The notes under the pieces are model-generated. The model was not told the origin of the DNA. It ran no database searches and saw only the letters and a program-made list of their open reading frames with translations. The translations under genes and the position numbers were made by a program. A DNA stretch of 11,361 bases, from contig JBFLVQ010000276.1 in NCBI GenBank assembly GCA_040758525.1, positions 1-11,361 of the forward strand, given 5' to 3'. Shown in pieces: positions 1-7,053 of this stretch (positions are counted from its first letter, which is position 1; each line of letters opens with the position of its first letter). Source of the stretch: JBFLVQ01 sp040758525 (lineage in GTDB: Bacteria > Acidobacteriota > Blastocatellia > Chloracidobacteriales > JADJPF01).

Positions 1-638
1 GAATGGATGAAATAGATCTCATCACCGGTGTTTATGATAAAGCCTACATGAATATCCAAGCCTACTATATAGAGTCCTGCGCCCCATTCTTTTACCGCAC
101 TGATAAAATTGCTTATTGCCACTTGCCTAAAACGTTTGATATAGGCATCTGTAGTTAAACTCAAGATAATATTTTCAGATGCTTGCTGTGCCATTCTAGT
201 TCTCTCTACTCGCCAACCAGCATCGCGTAATACGGTCGAGACAAAATATCCACAAGCAATCTTGCCCTGTCTAGGAGTCTCTGTCGTTCCATTGAAATCC
301 CAAGCCGTACCATACCAGAATGGGAAGATATCACCGTAGATGGAACTTGTTATCGTCTCACGCGCCTGTTCAATAATCGCTCTCTTTTTCTCAGGAGTAT
401 CAGCCTGTTGATATTGTCTTGCCAAGGCAGTTCTTTTTGTTGCTACTCTTGCCAACGAATCCTGGTAATTAGGTAGATCGTTGATAGGGCGATCAGGGAG
501 GTGATCGGTTTTATGCTTGGATATCGAACTACTATCTCTGTTAATGACCAAGAATGGACTGGCGACTACAGTCATAACTGTAATAACTAATAGAGCAATA
601 ATAATGAGCAGATATTTTCTACTTACTTTTAATCTCAT
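1..638 (-). CDS. Membrane-anchored NlpC/P60-like (papain-fold) cysteine peptidase-like protein, 3' end outside window
   Basis: Reading leftward from an ATG at 638, the frame stays open for 212 codons to the window edge, so the C-terminus is missing. Residues about 9-32 form one hydrophobic signal-anchor segment and the rest should lie outside the cytoplasm. The segment GKIACGYFVSTVL (125-137) places a Cys at 129 at the start of a helix, and GLDIHVGFI (193-201) places a His at 197 on a strand. This Cys...His order and spacing matches papain-like NlpC/P60 folds, which usually cleave peptidoglycan peptides. A conserved WYGT-WDFNG stretch (108-117) precedes the Cys. I recall similar uncharacterised proteins in Bacteroidota, which is memory and not a search. 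The start lies 4 bases beyond the stop of the gene at 643-1221, so the two are probably co-transcribed. The ribosome site is weak. The fold assignment is fairly confident; substrate and activity are unknown. Confidence 0.72.
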   Translation of the reverse strand, partial: MRLKVSRKYLLIIIALLVITVMTVVASPFLVINRDSSSISKHKTDHLPDRPINDLPNYQDSLARVATKRTALARQYQQADTPEKKRAIIEQARETITSSIYGDIFPFWYGTAWDFNGTTETPRQGKIACGYFVSTVLRDAGWRVERTRMAQQASENIILSLTTDAYIKRFRQVAISNFISAVKEWGAGLYIVGLDIHVGFIINTGDEIYFIH

Positions 639-642
639 AGAG

Positions 643-1221
643 CTACTTGCGACGCTTCTCTTCCCATATCTGTTGCAGTATATCGCCGGTAATAATTTCC
701 ACTTCATATATATCGAATGGTCGTTTTTTAGTTATAGGAAATTCATAGCTCTTACCACTCTGATAATCCGTATAGCTAATCTTTTTGTTACCAGATTCAT
801 TGGTCGTAATCGTATAACTCTTGGCACAGACGGTATAAATTGGATCGTAAACGAGAATATAAACACTCTTGTTAGTCGCTTTAGGAGAGTCTTTAGAGTT
901 AGAGGTCTTTAACACCTTTGCTTTCATAGCAGCAAATACTCCATAGCGAGCGGTGCCACTGGTAGCAATACTTTCAGGGGGAAAGCTACGACCATAGACC
1001 TCATCAACGCTATGGGCAAATTCATAAAAATTTCTCTCTCCCCGATAGCCTGGCAATGTCCCTTTAAAAATCAGCAGGTAGCGGATATTTTGTGTTTTGT
1101 TATCCTGATTATCAGCTCTAGTCTTTTCTCTATTGGTCTGAAAGAGCGAGATGATAAGCGCGAAACTGATTCCTATAGTTAAGATCCTAACTGGTCTTAG
1201 ATACTCTTTTTGATAGTTCAT
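643..1221 (-). CDS. Membrane-anchored hypothetical protein
   Basis: Family not recognised. The product is about 192 residues from the ATG at 1221; a TTG at 1239 would add six residues. I prefer the ATG because GAGAG lies 11 bases before it and TTG is a poor start. Residues about 13-30 form a single hydrophobic segment (signal anchor or uncleaved signal), followed by a basic/polar stretch and a roughly 150-residue domain that is probably periplasmic. It contains a single Cys in VCAKSY and ends in the basic tail EEKRRK. It sits between the TPR protein (stop at 1264, 42 bases upstream) and the cysteine-peptidase-like gene, which starts 4 bases after its stop. This suggests an envelope role shared with that partner, for example as an inhibitor, adaptor or co-secreted partner; that is inference from context only. 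Confidence 0.72.
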   Translation of the reverse strand: MNYQKEYLRPVRILTIGISFALIISLFQTNREKTRADNQDNKTQNIRYLLIFKGTLPGYRGERNFYEFAHSVDEVYGRSFPPESIATSGTARYGVFAAMKAKVLKTSNSKDSPKATNKSVYILVYDPIYTVCAKSYTITTNESGNKKISYTDYQSGKSYEFPITKKRPFDIYEVEIITGDILQQIWEEKRRK

Positions 1222-1263
1222 ATGAGCGTTATCTCTCAACGCTCTAATTGGTTTCCAATATTT

Positions 1264-2541
1264 TTACTGATGTCGCTGACTGTAATGTAGGGAGAGGAGA
1301 AAAGAGGCAAACCAGACCAGACTAGTAGAAAGCACGGCTGACCAAGCAAACCCGCCCAATTCATTTGAGAAGCGCCCGCTCAATAGTGCCAATATCCAAA
1401 AGATCAAGAAGAGCAGTCCAGAAAGATTGCGTGCCCATTGGAAGCTACGTAGTTTTGTGATGCGATTGACTTCTGCCTCATAATAATCTTCATCATTACA
1501 GAGGCGGCTGTAGTAATGAGCCTCGCGGGTAGCTAGATCGCGTTGAGCACGATCTTCTGAGGCAGTGGCAGCACTCTGATAGAAATGTGCAACATGTGCC
1601 AACTTGCCATCACGCAGGGCAATTTCGGCAAGCCCAACATTAGCACGATAAAGTGTTGGCTCGATAAGAAGCGCTTTAAGAAAACAGCGAGCCGCCAGTT
1701 TATACTCCAGCCGCTCGAAGTAGGTTTCACCAATACGTTCAAGCAGGTGTGGTTCATTGCGACCCAAGAAGGCAGCCAGTCGCAAACAGGCACGAGAACG
1801 ATTCAATAGTCGTGGATCATTTATCGCTGCTAAGGAACGTAGAAAGCGAGCCATCTCATAAAGCAGGTGAGCATTGTGAGGATCACGTTCATAGGCAAGA
1901 GAAAAACAGTGCAATGCCTGCTGCATATAACCTTCCAATTTAAGGCTATTGGCCAACTGGCGTAGCAATGTAGTAGGCAGCTTATGATAGACCTCACCAT
2001 CCAAATCGCTGGTTTCAATCTTGCGCGCAAAGCCTATTAGTGCTTCTTTGGGATGGCGCTCATTAAGATGTTGTTTGAGTTCGAAGGAGCGTGGATCGAG
2101 TTTGCTTTCAGCTAGAACATTGAATAGTTGTTTAACCAGTTCAGCAGAGGATGAGTGATGACGTATCGCCATCATTATTCCTATCTGAACATTTGCTCCT
2201 GCTAATGTGATCCTGTAGAGATACTTTATCTGACGCAATCCACGACGAGAACGGATCGCTTCTGTGGTAACCATCTCTACTGCATCAAGAGGTAAGATTT
2301 GGCGTTGCCCAGAGACCAATCCTTCCAATAGGGCAATAGGTCCACGCCGTTCTATTCTGATACCATTAAAGACTATTCTCTCATAACGCCAACCTAGCAG
2401 CAGCATTGGTACCAAGCCCAAAATTAGCACTGGCCACTGTGAATGATAGCTGGCCAGCAGTGAGCCGGCGGCGGTCATCACGATCGTCACCAACAACCAA
2501 TAGATACGTCCTAAAACTTGGACCTCGATAGTTGTGGCCAT
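1264..2541 (-). CDS. Four-TM membrane protein with central TPR repeats
   Basis: The product is about 425 residues from the ATG at 2541; an in-frame TTG at 2550 is a weaker alternative. Two hydrophobic segments lie near the N-terminus (about 8-30 and 35-50), followed by a short, probably beta-rich region (YERIVFNGIRIERRGPIA) that resembles bacterial PH-like membrane domains. Residues about 165-345 form a helical tandem array with TPR character, for example LANSLKLEGYMQQALHCFSL and IGETYFERLEYKLAARCFLK. Two further hydrophobic segments lie at the C-terminus (about 373-392 and 400-418). The soluble array therefore sits between two TM hairpins on one face of the inner membrane and probably acts as a protein-protein scaffold. 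It has its own promoter at 2594-2622 and is the first gene of a likely operon with the two envelope genes at 643-1221 and 1-638. Specific function unknown. Confidence 0.8.
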   Translation of the reverse strand: MATTIEVQVLGRIYWLLVTIVMTAAGSLLASYHSQWPVLILGLVPMLLLGWRYERIVFNGIRIERRGPIALLEGLVSGQRQILPLDAVEMVTTEAIRSRRGLRQIKYLYRITLAGANVQIGIMMAIRHHSSSAELVKQLFNVLAESKLDPRSFELKQHLNERHPKEALIGFARKIETSDLDGEVYHKLPTTLLRQLANSLKLEGYMQQALHCFSLAYERDPHNAHLLYEMARFLRSLAAINDPRLLNRSRACLRLAAFLGRNEPHLLERIGETYFERLEYKLAARCFLKALLIEPTLYRANVGLAEIALRDGKLAHVAHFYQSAATASEDRAQRDLATREAHYYSRLCNDEDYYEAEVNRITKLRSFQWARNLSGLLFLIFWILALLSGRFSNELGGFAWSAVLSTSLVWFASFLLSLHYSQRHQ

Positions 2542-2593
2542 AATTCCCAAAGCGCTTTACTAATCTTGCGGGCAGTGCCCGTCGCGTGGGTAA

Positions 2594-2622
2594 ATAATAA
2601 GTCAAGACACTGCCAGTGTAAA
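2594..2622 (-). promoter_or_regulatory. Sigma-70-like promoter for the 2541 TPR operon
   Basis: On the minus strand, TTTACA (2617-2622) and TATTAT (2594-2599) are separated by exactly 17 bases. Transcription would start near 2587, leaving a leader of about 46 bases before the ATG at 2541. That leader contains a small hairpin with a five-base-pair stem and three-base loop (2569-2581) and the ten-base palindrome AAAGCGCTTT (2549-2558) just before the start codon. Prediction from sequence only. Confidence 0.6.
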
Positions 2623-2652
2623 CTTGAGAGTAGCCGCAGCAAGAAAAGCTGT

Positions 2653-2690
2653 TAGGGGATCATACTAAATAGCTATCCTTTGATCCCCTA
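2653..2690 (-). terminator. Probable intrinsic terminator after the 2696-3478 gene
   Basis: TAGGGGATCA (2653-2662) and TGATCCCCTA (2681-2690) form a perfect ten-base-pair inverted repeat with an 18-base loop. It starts 6 bases after the TAG of the minus-strand gene. On that strand the hairpin is followed within a few bases by CTTTTCTT, a modest U-rich tail. The promoter for the next gene lies just beyond it, so it separates two transcription units. The long loop and imperfect U-tract keep this short of certain. Confidence 0.6.
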
Positions 2691-2695
2691 GAATA

Positions 2696-3478
2696 CTAGC
2701 TTTCGGTTTCATTATCCTTATCAGGCTCGGGTGGGAGCTTTTTGGCAGTAGCAGGATCCAGTACATTAAGGCGCTCATTTGCCTTCTTGCCTTCAGCAGA
2801 AGAGCGATCTGCACTGGCTGATTCAAAATAAGCCTTGATCGCTTCAGCAGTATTTTTCTGACGTTCATAGAGACGCCCTATATTATAGAAGACTAGCGAT
2901 TTCGGCAAAGTTCCAGAATTGTCCTTAAGTTGCTGATAGATGGCAATAGCACGATCCGCCTTATCGCTAGCAGCATAGGATTCGGCAAGCGCAACCTTAG
3001 ACCAGAAACCAACATCAGAATTCGATTTGGCCAGCTCTTCTAGTTCTGTCTGGGCTTTTGCGGCATCAAAATAGCTACGACTCAAGGCTGCATAATAGCG
3101 TGCTACCTCTTTTTGCGAGGAGTAATCAGCCGCTACTTTATCAAAGGCCTCGGCTGCCTCTTTGTACTTTTGTTGTTCATCTGTATAGCTCTTTTTTGCC
3201 TTGTTCTGCAGTGCTTCTGAACCAGCGGCAGCGACAGGACTGTTATAGATCTCTAATGCCTTAGCGAGTGCTTCTTGACCACGGCTGCTCATATAACTCA
3301 TAAGTAGCGTGATAAGCGACCCCAGCACTATCACAATAACGACACCAATAACGCCATAAACAATCTTCTCTTTATATGGCTCAAGCTTGACAGTAACCTT
3401 CTCGTAGAGTTCCCACATGGGATCTCGTTTCATCTCTTTTACGGTAATTTTTCCCTTTTTAGCTTTTACAGAAACCAC
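2696..3478 (-). CDS. Membrane-anchored TPR protein, YfgM-like architecture
   Basis: The product is 260 residues from a GTG at 3478, supported by AGGAG seven bases upstream. A basic cytoplasmic N-terminus (1-38) is followed by one TM helix (about 39-62, YGVIGVVIVIVLGSLITLLM) and a periplasmic helical region. The latter includes an Ala/Lys/Glu-rich stretch (66-150) and TPR-like pairs, such as VALAESYAASDKADRAIAIY (162-181) and VFYNIGRLYERQKNTAEAIK (196-215). The tail is acidic and Pro-rich (248-260). This TM-plus-TPR layout matches the YfgM/TPR_21 group, which in E. coli is an ancillary SecYEG-associated protein. The match is architectural, so neither the function nor the yfgM name is assigned. 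It has its own promoter (3522-3551), diverging from that of the 3653 operon, and a terminator at its 3' end, so it is probably monocistronic. Confidence 0.82.
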   Translation of the reverse strand: MVSVKAKKGKITVKEMKRDPMWELYEKVTVKLEPYKEKIVYGVIGVVIVIVLGSLITLLMSYMSSRGQEALAKALEIYNSPVAAAGSEALQNKAKKSYTDEQQKYKEAAEAFDKVAADYSSQKEVARYYAALSRSYFDAAKAQTELEELAKSNSDVGFWSKVALAESYAASDKADRAIAIYQQLKDNSGTLPKSLVFYNIGRLYERQKNTAEAIKAYFESASADRSSAEGKKANERLNVLDPATAKKLPPEPDKDNETES

Positions 3479-3521
3479 AAACTTACTCCTAAAACGATCT
3501 GAGGATTTGAGGAAATATTAG

Positions 3522-3551
3522 ACAATATCCTCGCCAGGCTGGCTTTGTCAA
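3522..3551 (-). promoter_or_regulatory. Sigma-70-like promoter for the 2696-3478 gene
   Basis: On the minus strand a perfect TTGACA -35 (3546-3551) and TATTGT (3522-3527, four of six matches) are 18 bases apart. Transcription would begin near 3515, giving a leader of about 37 bases that contains AGGAG before the GTG start. The -35 box is only 14 bases from the -35 box of the divergent promoter. Confidence 0.55.
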
Positions 3552-3565
3552 GCGTTGGAGCACCC

Positions 3566-3594
3566 TTGACGACCTCAGCGGCGCGGCTTAAAAT
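3566..3594 (+). promoter_or_regulatory. Sigma-70-like promoter for the 3653 operon
   Basis: TTGACG (3566-3571) and TAAAAT (3589-3594, five of six matches) are separated by 17 bases. Transcription would start near 3601, with a leader of about 50 bases. AAGGAAG (3641-3647) ends five bases before the ATG at 3653 and is a strong ribosome binding site. GTCAAG (3547-3552) and CTTGAC (3565-3570) are exact inverted copies because the two divergent -35 boxes face away from each other. Confidence 0.62.
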
Positions 3595-3652
3595 GCCGCT
3601 CGCCGAACCCGGCAACTAATATCGATAAGTTCGTTTCAGAAAGGAAGTATTT

Positions 3653-4039
3653 ATGGGACTGCGAGAGAAGCGTTTGATTAAAACGGCTCAAGAGGAATTG
3701 ATGCCACGCTACCAATCACAACTTAAAAGTATTATTGGTCATGAAATTCCTCTAGAGGCAGAGTGGGATAGTTTTGTTAATGACGCAACCGCCTTGGAGC
3801 GCCTAGAAGATTGGGTATTACAACCACTTACCAAAGCATTTAGTAAGATCTGTGTTGATCAACTCGGCAAAGATGCTGTTAAAGAAGGTATTAAGAAGAT
3901 AATCTTCAAAAATGTGGCTAGCTCATCTGATAATCAACTCTTTCTACATGACGGTATTGTCAGAATTACTTGTGCTTGGGGCTATGGTTCCTACTACAGT
4001 GAAGATGCCATTCAAGAGTCGATTGAAAGAGCGCTATGA
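3653..4039 (+). CDS. Small cytosolic protein of unknown function, shares a domain with its neighbour
   Basis: The product is 128 residues, with no signal peptide or TM segment. The ATG is backed by AAGGAAG at ideal spacing and a clear promoter. Family not recognised. The protein is helical at the N-terminus (about 5-30). A conserved-looking core, LGKDAVKEGIKKIIFKN (71-87), is followed by a strand-like VRITCAW (103-109) and a terminal helix, DAIQESIERAL (118-128). By eye, residues 70-128 align with residues 181-238 of the next gene product: LGK-D/E-A, a K...F-x-N step, an IT strand and an I-E-x-x-L end. The two therefore probably share one small domain. The stop overlaps the next start (ATGA), so the proteins are translationally coupled and may be made in a fixed ratio and interact. 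That last step is inference. Confidence 0.85.
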   Translation: MGLREKRLIKTAQEELMPRYQSQLKSIIGHEIPLEAEWDSFVNDATALERLEDWVLQPLTKAFSKICVDQLGKDAVKEGIKKIIFKNVASSSDNQLFLHDGIVRITCAWGYGSYYSEDAIQESIERAL

Positions 4040-4752
4040 GCGATAAGCAGACGACCCTCTCAATACTTCCCGCCAAGACGGTTTCTGCCATCTTGGCGGA
4101 GCTACATTCTCTGCGACGTCGTGCTAATGCTGGTGAAAATATCCCTACAGTGCTCATTACCCTACATCTACGTAGTGGACGCGATCTGCGTGGTTGGCTG
4201 ATAGACCTATCTGAAGAGAGAGGTCAACTGGCTGCGCTGTTACAACTCCCTGGCAATGATCTACACAATCCCCAAACAGATCTACTCTACTTAGAGCTAT
4301 CTACCATTGAAGCCGTCACTATTCACAATGCCTGGGAAGTTGCAAATCTAATCTCCTTTGGTAGAATTGGCGCACCACCAGGTGTATCACCGCCAACCAG
4401 GTTAGAAGTGAAGCGTAGTCTCGTCGAACTGTCTCATTCTCTCGCTCAGACCATAGATATCTCCCTCTCTTACCAGGTTGACTGGAACAAGATACCGCAG
4501 AGTGGCGAGCCATTAAGGGCACTGGCAGAAACTGTTCGCGAAGCTACTGAAGTGCTTAAAGGGATAGGACAAGACCCCCTGGGTAAAGAGGCACTGGCCA
4601 AGCGAGTAAAGCAAGTAGAATTTGAGAATGGCAGCACCCCTGGTGTGTCATTGAAAGGAGATCTTTTGACGATCACGATAGTACTAGAACAGGGACGCAC
4701 AGGACGGCTAGCCCACACTGAACTGCGTGACCGTATTGAAGCTGTGCTGTGA
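4036..4752 (+). CDS. Unknown protein: Sm-like-looking N-terminal barrel plus C-terminal domain shared with upstream gene
   Basis: The product is 238 residues, soluble, starting at the ATG inside the ATGA overlap with the upstream stop. After an N-terminal helix (about 10-32), residues 37-98 form a run of strands: TVLITLHLRSGRDLRGWLID, then LAALLQ, then LLYLELSTIEAVTIHN. A hydrophobic strand, a G-x-x-L-x-G turn, further strands and a final I-x-x-V-x-I strand resemble an Sm/SH3-like barrel. That fold assignment is a guess from pattern. A Pro/Gly linker (109-121) leads to a second domain (122-238) whose end, with LGKEALAKRVKQVEFEN (182-198), resembles residues 70-128 of the upstream product. The 3' end overlaps the transporter start (GTGA, 4 bases). 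No family recognised. The RNA-binding idea suggested by the barrel is untested. Confidence 0.85.
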   Translation: MSDKQTTLSILPAKTVSAILAELHSLRRRANAGENIPTVLITLHLRSGRDLRGWLIDLSEERGQLAALLQLPGNDLHNPQTDLLYLELSTIEAVTIHNAWEVANLISFGRIGAPPGVSPPTRLEVKRSLVELSHSLAQTIDISLSYQVDWNKIPQSGEPLRALAETVREATEVLKGIGQDPLGKEALAKRVKQVEFENGSTPGVSLKGDLLTITIVLEQGRTGRLAHTELRDRIEAVL

Positions 4753-5687
4753 AAAATAGTCTGTCTGAATCTAGCTACACACAACCAGAAACTTCTTGGC
4801 GCGAAGGTAGTGGAGCTGTCTACCTAGCACTATTGCTGGTGCAAATATTCTTTGGTTTGCACTATTTCGCCGCCAAGATCGTGTTAGCAGAGATCTCTGC
4901 GCCAGCGTGGGCAGCAATTCGCGTTACCTGTGCAGCAATAATAATGCTGCTACTATGTGTGCCACGTGCGCGTAAGGCTTTTCCACGTAGTGCACGTGAT
5001 ATTGGCGCACTCTTTATCTACTCAGTCTTTGGTGTGATGATTAATCAGGTCTGTTTTACAGAAGGACTGGCACGCACCACCCCAACCCATTCGGCAATCA
5101 TTAACTCAAGTATTCCTGTAGCAACACTACTGTTTGCTATACTACTCGGCAAGGAGCGCTATTCGTTAGGAAAACTGATCAGCATAACCATTTCGCTTAG
5201 TGGAGTACTCTACTTACTAAAGATTGAACAGTTCCAGCTTAATGATGCGCAGATGGTTGGCGATCTGCTTACCTTCACTAATGCTATGTCATTCTCGCTC
5301 TTTCTGGTGATTAGTAAAGAGCTGGTAATGCGCTATGACTCTTTTGTTACCACAGCAATTCTGCTTGCCTTTGGTTCGCTGGGTATCAGCAGTTATAGTT
5401 ATCGTGCGCTACTTGACTTTGATCATACTAAGGTCTCTAGCTCGGTTTGGCTTTTTGCTCTCTTTATTGTGATCTTTCCTACTGTGCTTGCTTACTTCTT
5501 TAACTATTGGGCGCTTAAGCGTGTAGAATCCTCACTGGTAGCCTTCTTTATCTATATACAGCCACCATTGGCAGCTACTCTTTCGATCGCATTCCGTAAC
5601 GAGAAACTAACCCTACGTATGGTGATCAGCGCAGTGCTTATCTTTACCGGTTTCTTTCTCTCTACACAAGTGCGCAGAACATCTTGA
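4749..5687 (+). CDS. EamA/DMT-family transporter (10 TM)
   Basis: The product is 312 residues, an inner-membrane carrier of the drug/metabolite transporter superfamily. It has the usual 10-helix length and two EamA repeats (about 24-157 and 170-307). Typical signatures are GLARTTPTHSAIINSSIPV (106-124), where helix 4 follows the conserved loop, LLGKERYS (132-139) at the end of repeat one, and SSLVAFFIYIQPPLAATLSI (261-280) with RNEKLT (283-288) in repeat two. The start is a GTG that overlaps the previous stop by four bases. With no separate ribosome site obvious, it probably relies on translational coupling. The substrate cannot be read from sequence; family members export amino acids, nucleobases or small metabolites. 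Tight coupling to two cytosolic unknowns suggests that these bear on its substrate or regulation, though this is only context. Confidence 0.9.
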   Translation: MKNSLSESSYTQPETSWREGSGAVYLALLLVQIFFGLHYFAAKIVLAEISAPAWAAIRVTCAAIIMLLLCVPRARKAFPRSARDIGALFIYSVFGVMINQVCFTEGLARTTPTHSAIINSSIPVATLLFAILLGKERYSLGKLISITISLSGVLYLLKIEQFQLNDAQMVGDLLTFTNAMSFSLFLVISKELVMRYDSFVTTAILLAFGSLGISSYSYRALLDFDHTKVSSSVWLFALFIVIFPTVLAYFFNYWALKRVESSLVAFFIYIQPPLAATLSIAFRNEKLTLRMVISAVLIFTGFFLSTQVRRTS

Positions 5688-5719
5688 TCCAGCTACTACA
5701 GTAAGACAATACTGAAGGC

Positions 5720-7003
5720 ATGAACAGTGAACTAACGACATTAATCAATGAGATCGCTGAACTACGACCTATTAATCTACGCTATTACCGCGATGCGCTA
5801 GGCCAAGAACTACGCGAACTACAAGAGATGGCCGATTGTCCGCAAGATCCAGTCTGGCATGCTGAGGGTGATGTGCTTACACATACACAGATGGTGATGG
5901 ATGCAGCTCTTGCTGAGATTGCAACCGCGCCACAGTTATCGAAAAAGATCAAACAATCAATATACCTGGCCGCATTATTACACGATGTTGGTAAACCTGC
6001 TACCACACATATGGCGACAGATGGGCATATTGTTTCGCCAGGCCATTCTGCCATTGGATTGCCAATGGCACGTACTATTCTCTACCGCTTAGGTGTACCA
6101 TTCGAGATAAGTGAAGAGGTGCTAATGCTTATTTTGCGCCATATGACTGCTTACCGTATGGTGCGGCGTATTCCAGCAGATTTTAATGTCAATGGTATTA
6201 ATGTAGAGCAAAAGAAATACTGGCAACTCTCCACTGAAGTAGATATGCCGGCACTCTACTATTTGACACGTGCGGATTGGCTAGGTCGTAATGGTACAGA
6301 TATTGATAATGTGTTGGCACAAATGCAAACCTTTCGCGCTCGCTGTCAGCATTTTGGTATTTGGCAGCAGCGATTCACAGGTGTGCTTGATGAGACCACA
6401 CTGGTATCATTAGTAGAAAATAGACAAGAACGCGAACGTGTACGGCATATATTGCTCTGCTTAAGCCTAAGCGGACATCTACAGACACACACTGACGCAC
6501 TCAACTATCTCAAGACGCATACAGAGATACTTAATCCTACCACTGCACATCTATATGTGCTGATCGGTGTCCCAGGTATAGGCAAGAGCACCTGGTTGGC
6601 AAATAATCTTCCCAACGCGCATATAGTCTCTTCTGACAATAAGCGTGAAGAGCTGTTTGGTGATGTGAATTGGCAAGGTGATAATGCGCGTGTTTTTCAG
6701 GAGTGTCTACTTAATGTCGAGCAGTCGCTTATCGAAGGCGCAACCGTAGCGCTTGATGCTACCAATATTAAATTAAGTCACCGTAGCACTTTCCTAGATC
6801 TTGCTAATCGCTATCAGGCACACACCACCATTGTCTATTTCGATCTTCCCTTAGAAGTAGCGCTAGAGCGTAATCAGAAACGCACACGTCGTGTGCCCGA
6901 CAGTGTGATTGCGCGCTACTATGAGAAAATAGAGCTGCCACACCGTAGCGAAGCACAAGAGTTGATTATTGTTGAATCATCAATATCGCCAGCTTGGCGC
7001 TAG
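5720..7003 (+). CDS. HD-Pnk: HD-domain phosphoesterase fused to 5'-OH polynucleotide kinase
   Basis: The product is 427 residues and cytosolic. The N-terminal HD domain (about 45-200) shows the metal-binding set: H55, H88-D89 in LLHDVGK, H109 in SPGHS, H141 and D186 in TRAD. The C-terminal domain (about 276-427) is a P-loop kinase with Walker A GVPGIGKST (283-291), SSDNKR with D306 and R309 (the D-x-x-R spacing of the T4 polynucleotide kinase active site), DATN (346-349) and an arginine-rich lid, RNQKRTRR (384-391). This order matches Runella slithyformis HD-Pnk, known to remove 2',3'-phosphate ends and phosphorylate 5'-OH ends of RNA or DNA (end healing before ligation). No ligase gene lies nearby. 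It follows the transporter by 32 bases and may belong to that operon. GAAGG sits almost against the ATG, an awkward ribosome site. Domain calls are confident; the substrate in this organism is not known. Confidence 0.9.
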   Translation: MNSELTTLINEIAELRPINLRYYRDALGQELRELQEMADCPQDPVWHAEGDVLTHTQMVMDAALAEIATAPQLSKKIKQSIYLAALLHDVGKPATTHMATDGHIVSPGHSAIGLPMARTILYRLGVPFEISEEVLMLILRHMTAYRMVRRIPADFNVNGINVEQKKYWQLSTEVDMPALYYLTRADWLGRNGTDIDNVLAQMQTFRARCQHFGIWQQRFTGVLDETTLVSLVENRQERERVRHILLCLSLSGHLQTHTDALNYLKTHTEILNPTTAHLYVLIGVPGIGKSTWLANNLPNAHIVSSDNKREELFGDVNWQGDNARVFQECLLNVEQSLIEGATVALDATNIKLSHRSTFLDLANRYQAHTTIVYFDLPLEVALERNQKRTRRVPDSVIARYYEKIELPHRSEAQELIIVESSISPAWR

Positions 7004-7053
7004 TTTTAGAACTAGTACTATTGCTGGCCAAAAAATGTTAGAATGCCGGTGCT

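Noticed and set aside
517..912. Plus-strand open frame of 131 codons
   Set aside because: It lies antisense to the tail of the 643-1221 gene and the start of the cysteine-peptidase-like gene, both of which have coherent membrane-anchor and domain features. Its translation shows no family motif.
1247..1267. Hairpin ATTGG-TTT-CCAAT followed by a T-run, terminator-like on the plus strand
   Set aside because: No plus-strand gene ends here. On the minus strand, where the operon runs, the hairpin is not followed by a T-run.
2594..2610. TTGACT near 2602-2607 as a -35 box for the TPR operon
   Set aside because: No -10 element lies at the right distance, whereas TTTACA-17-TATTAT fits well and overlaps it.
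7000..7015. Inverted repeat CTAGTT-TTAG-AACTAG at the HD-Pnk stop
   Set aside because: The six-base-pair stem is AT-rich with no T-run after it, too weak to call a terminator.
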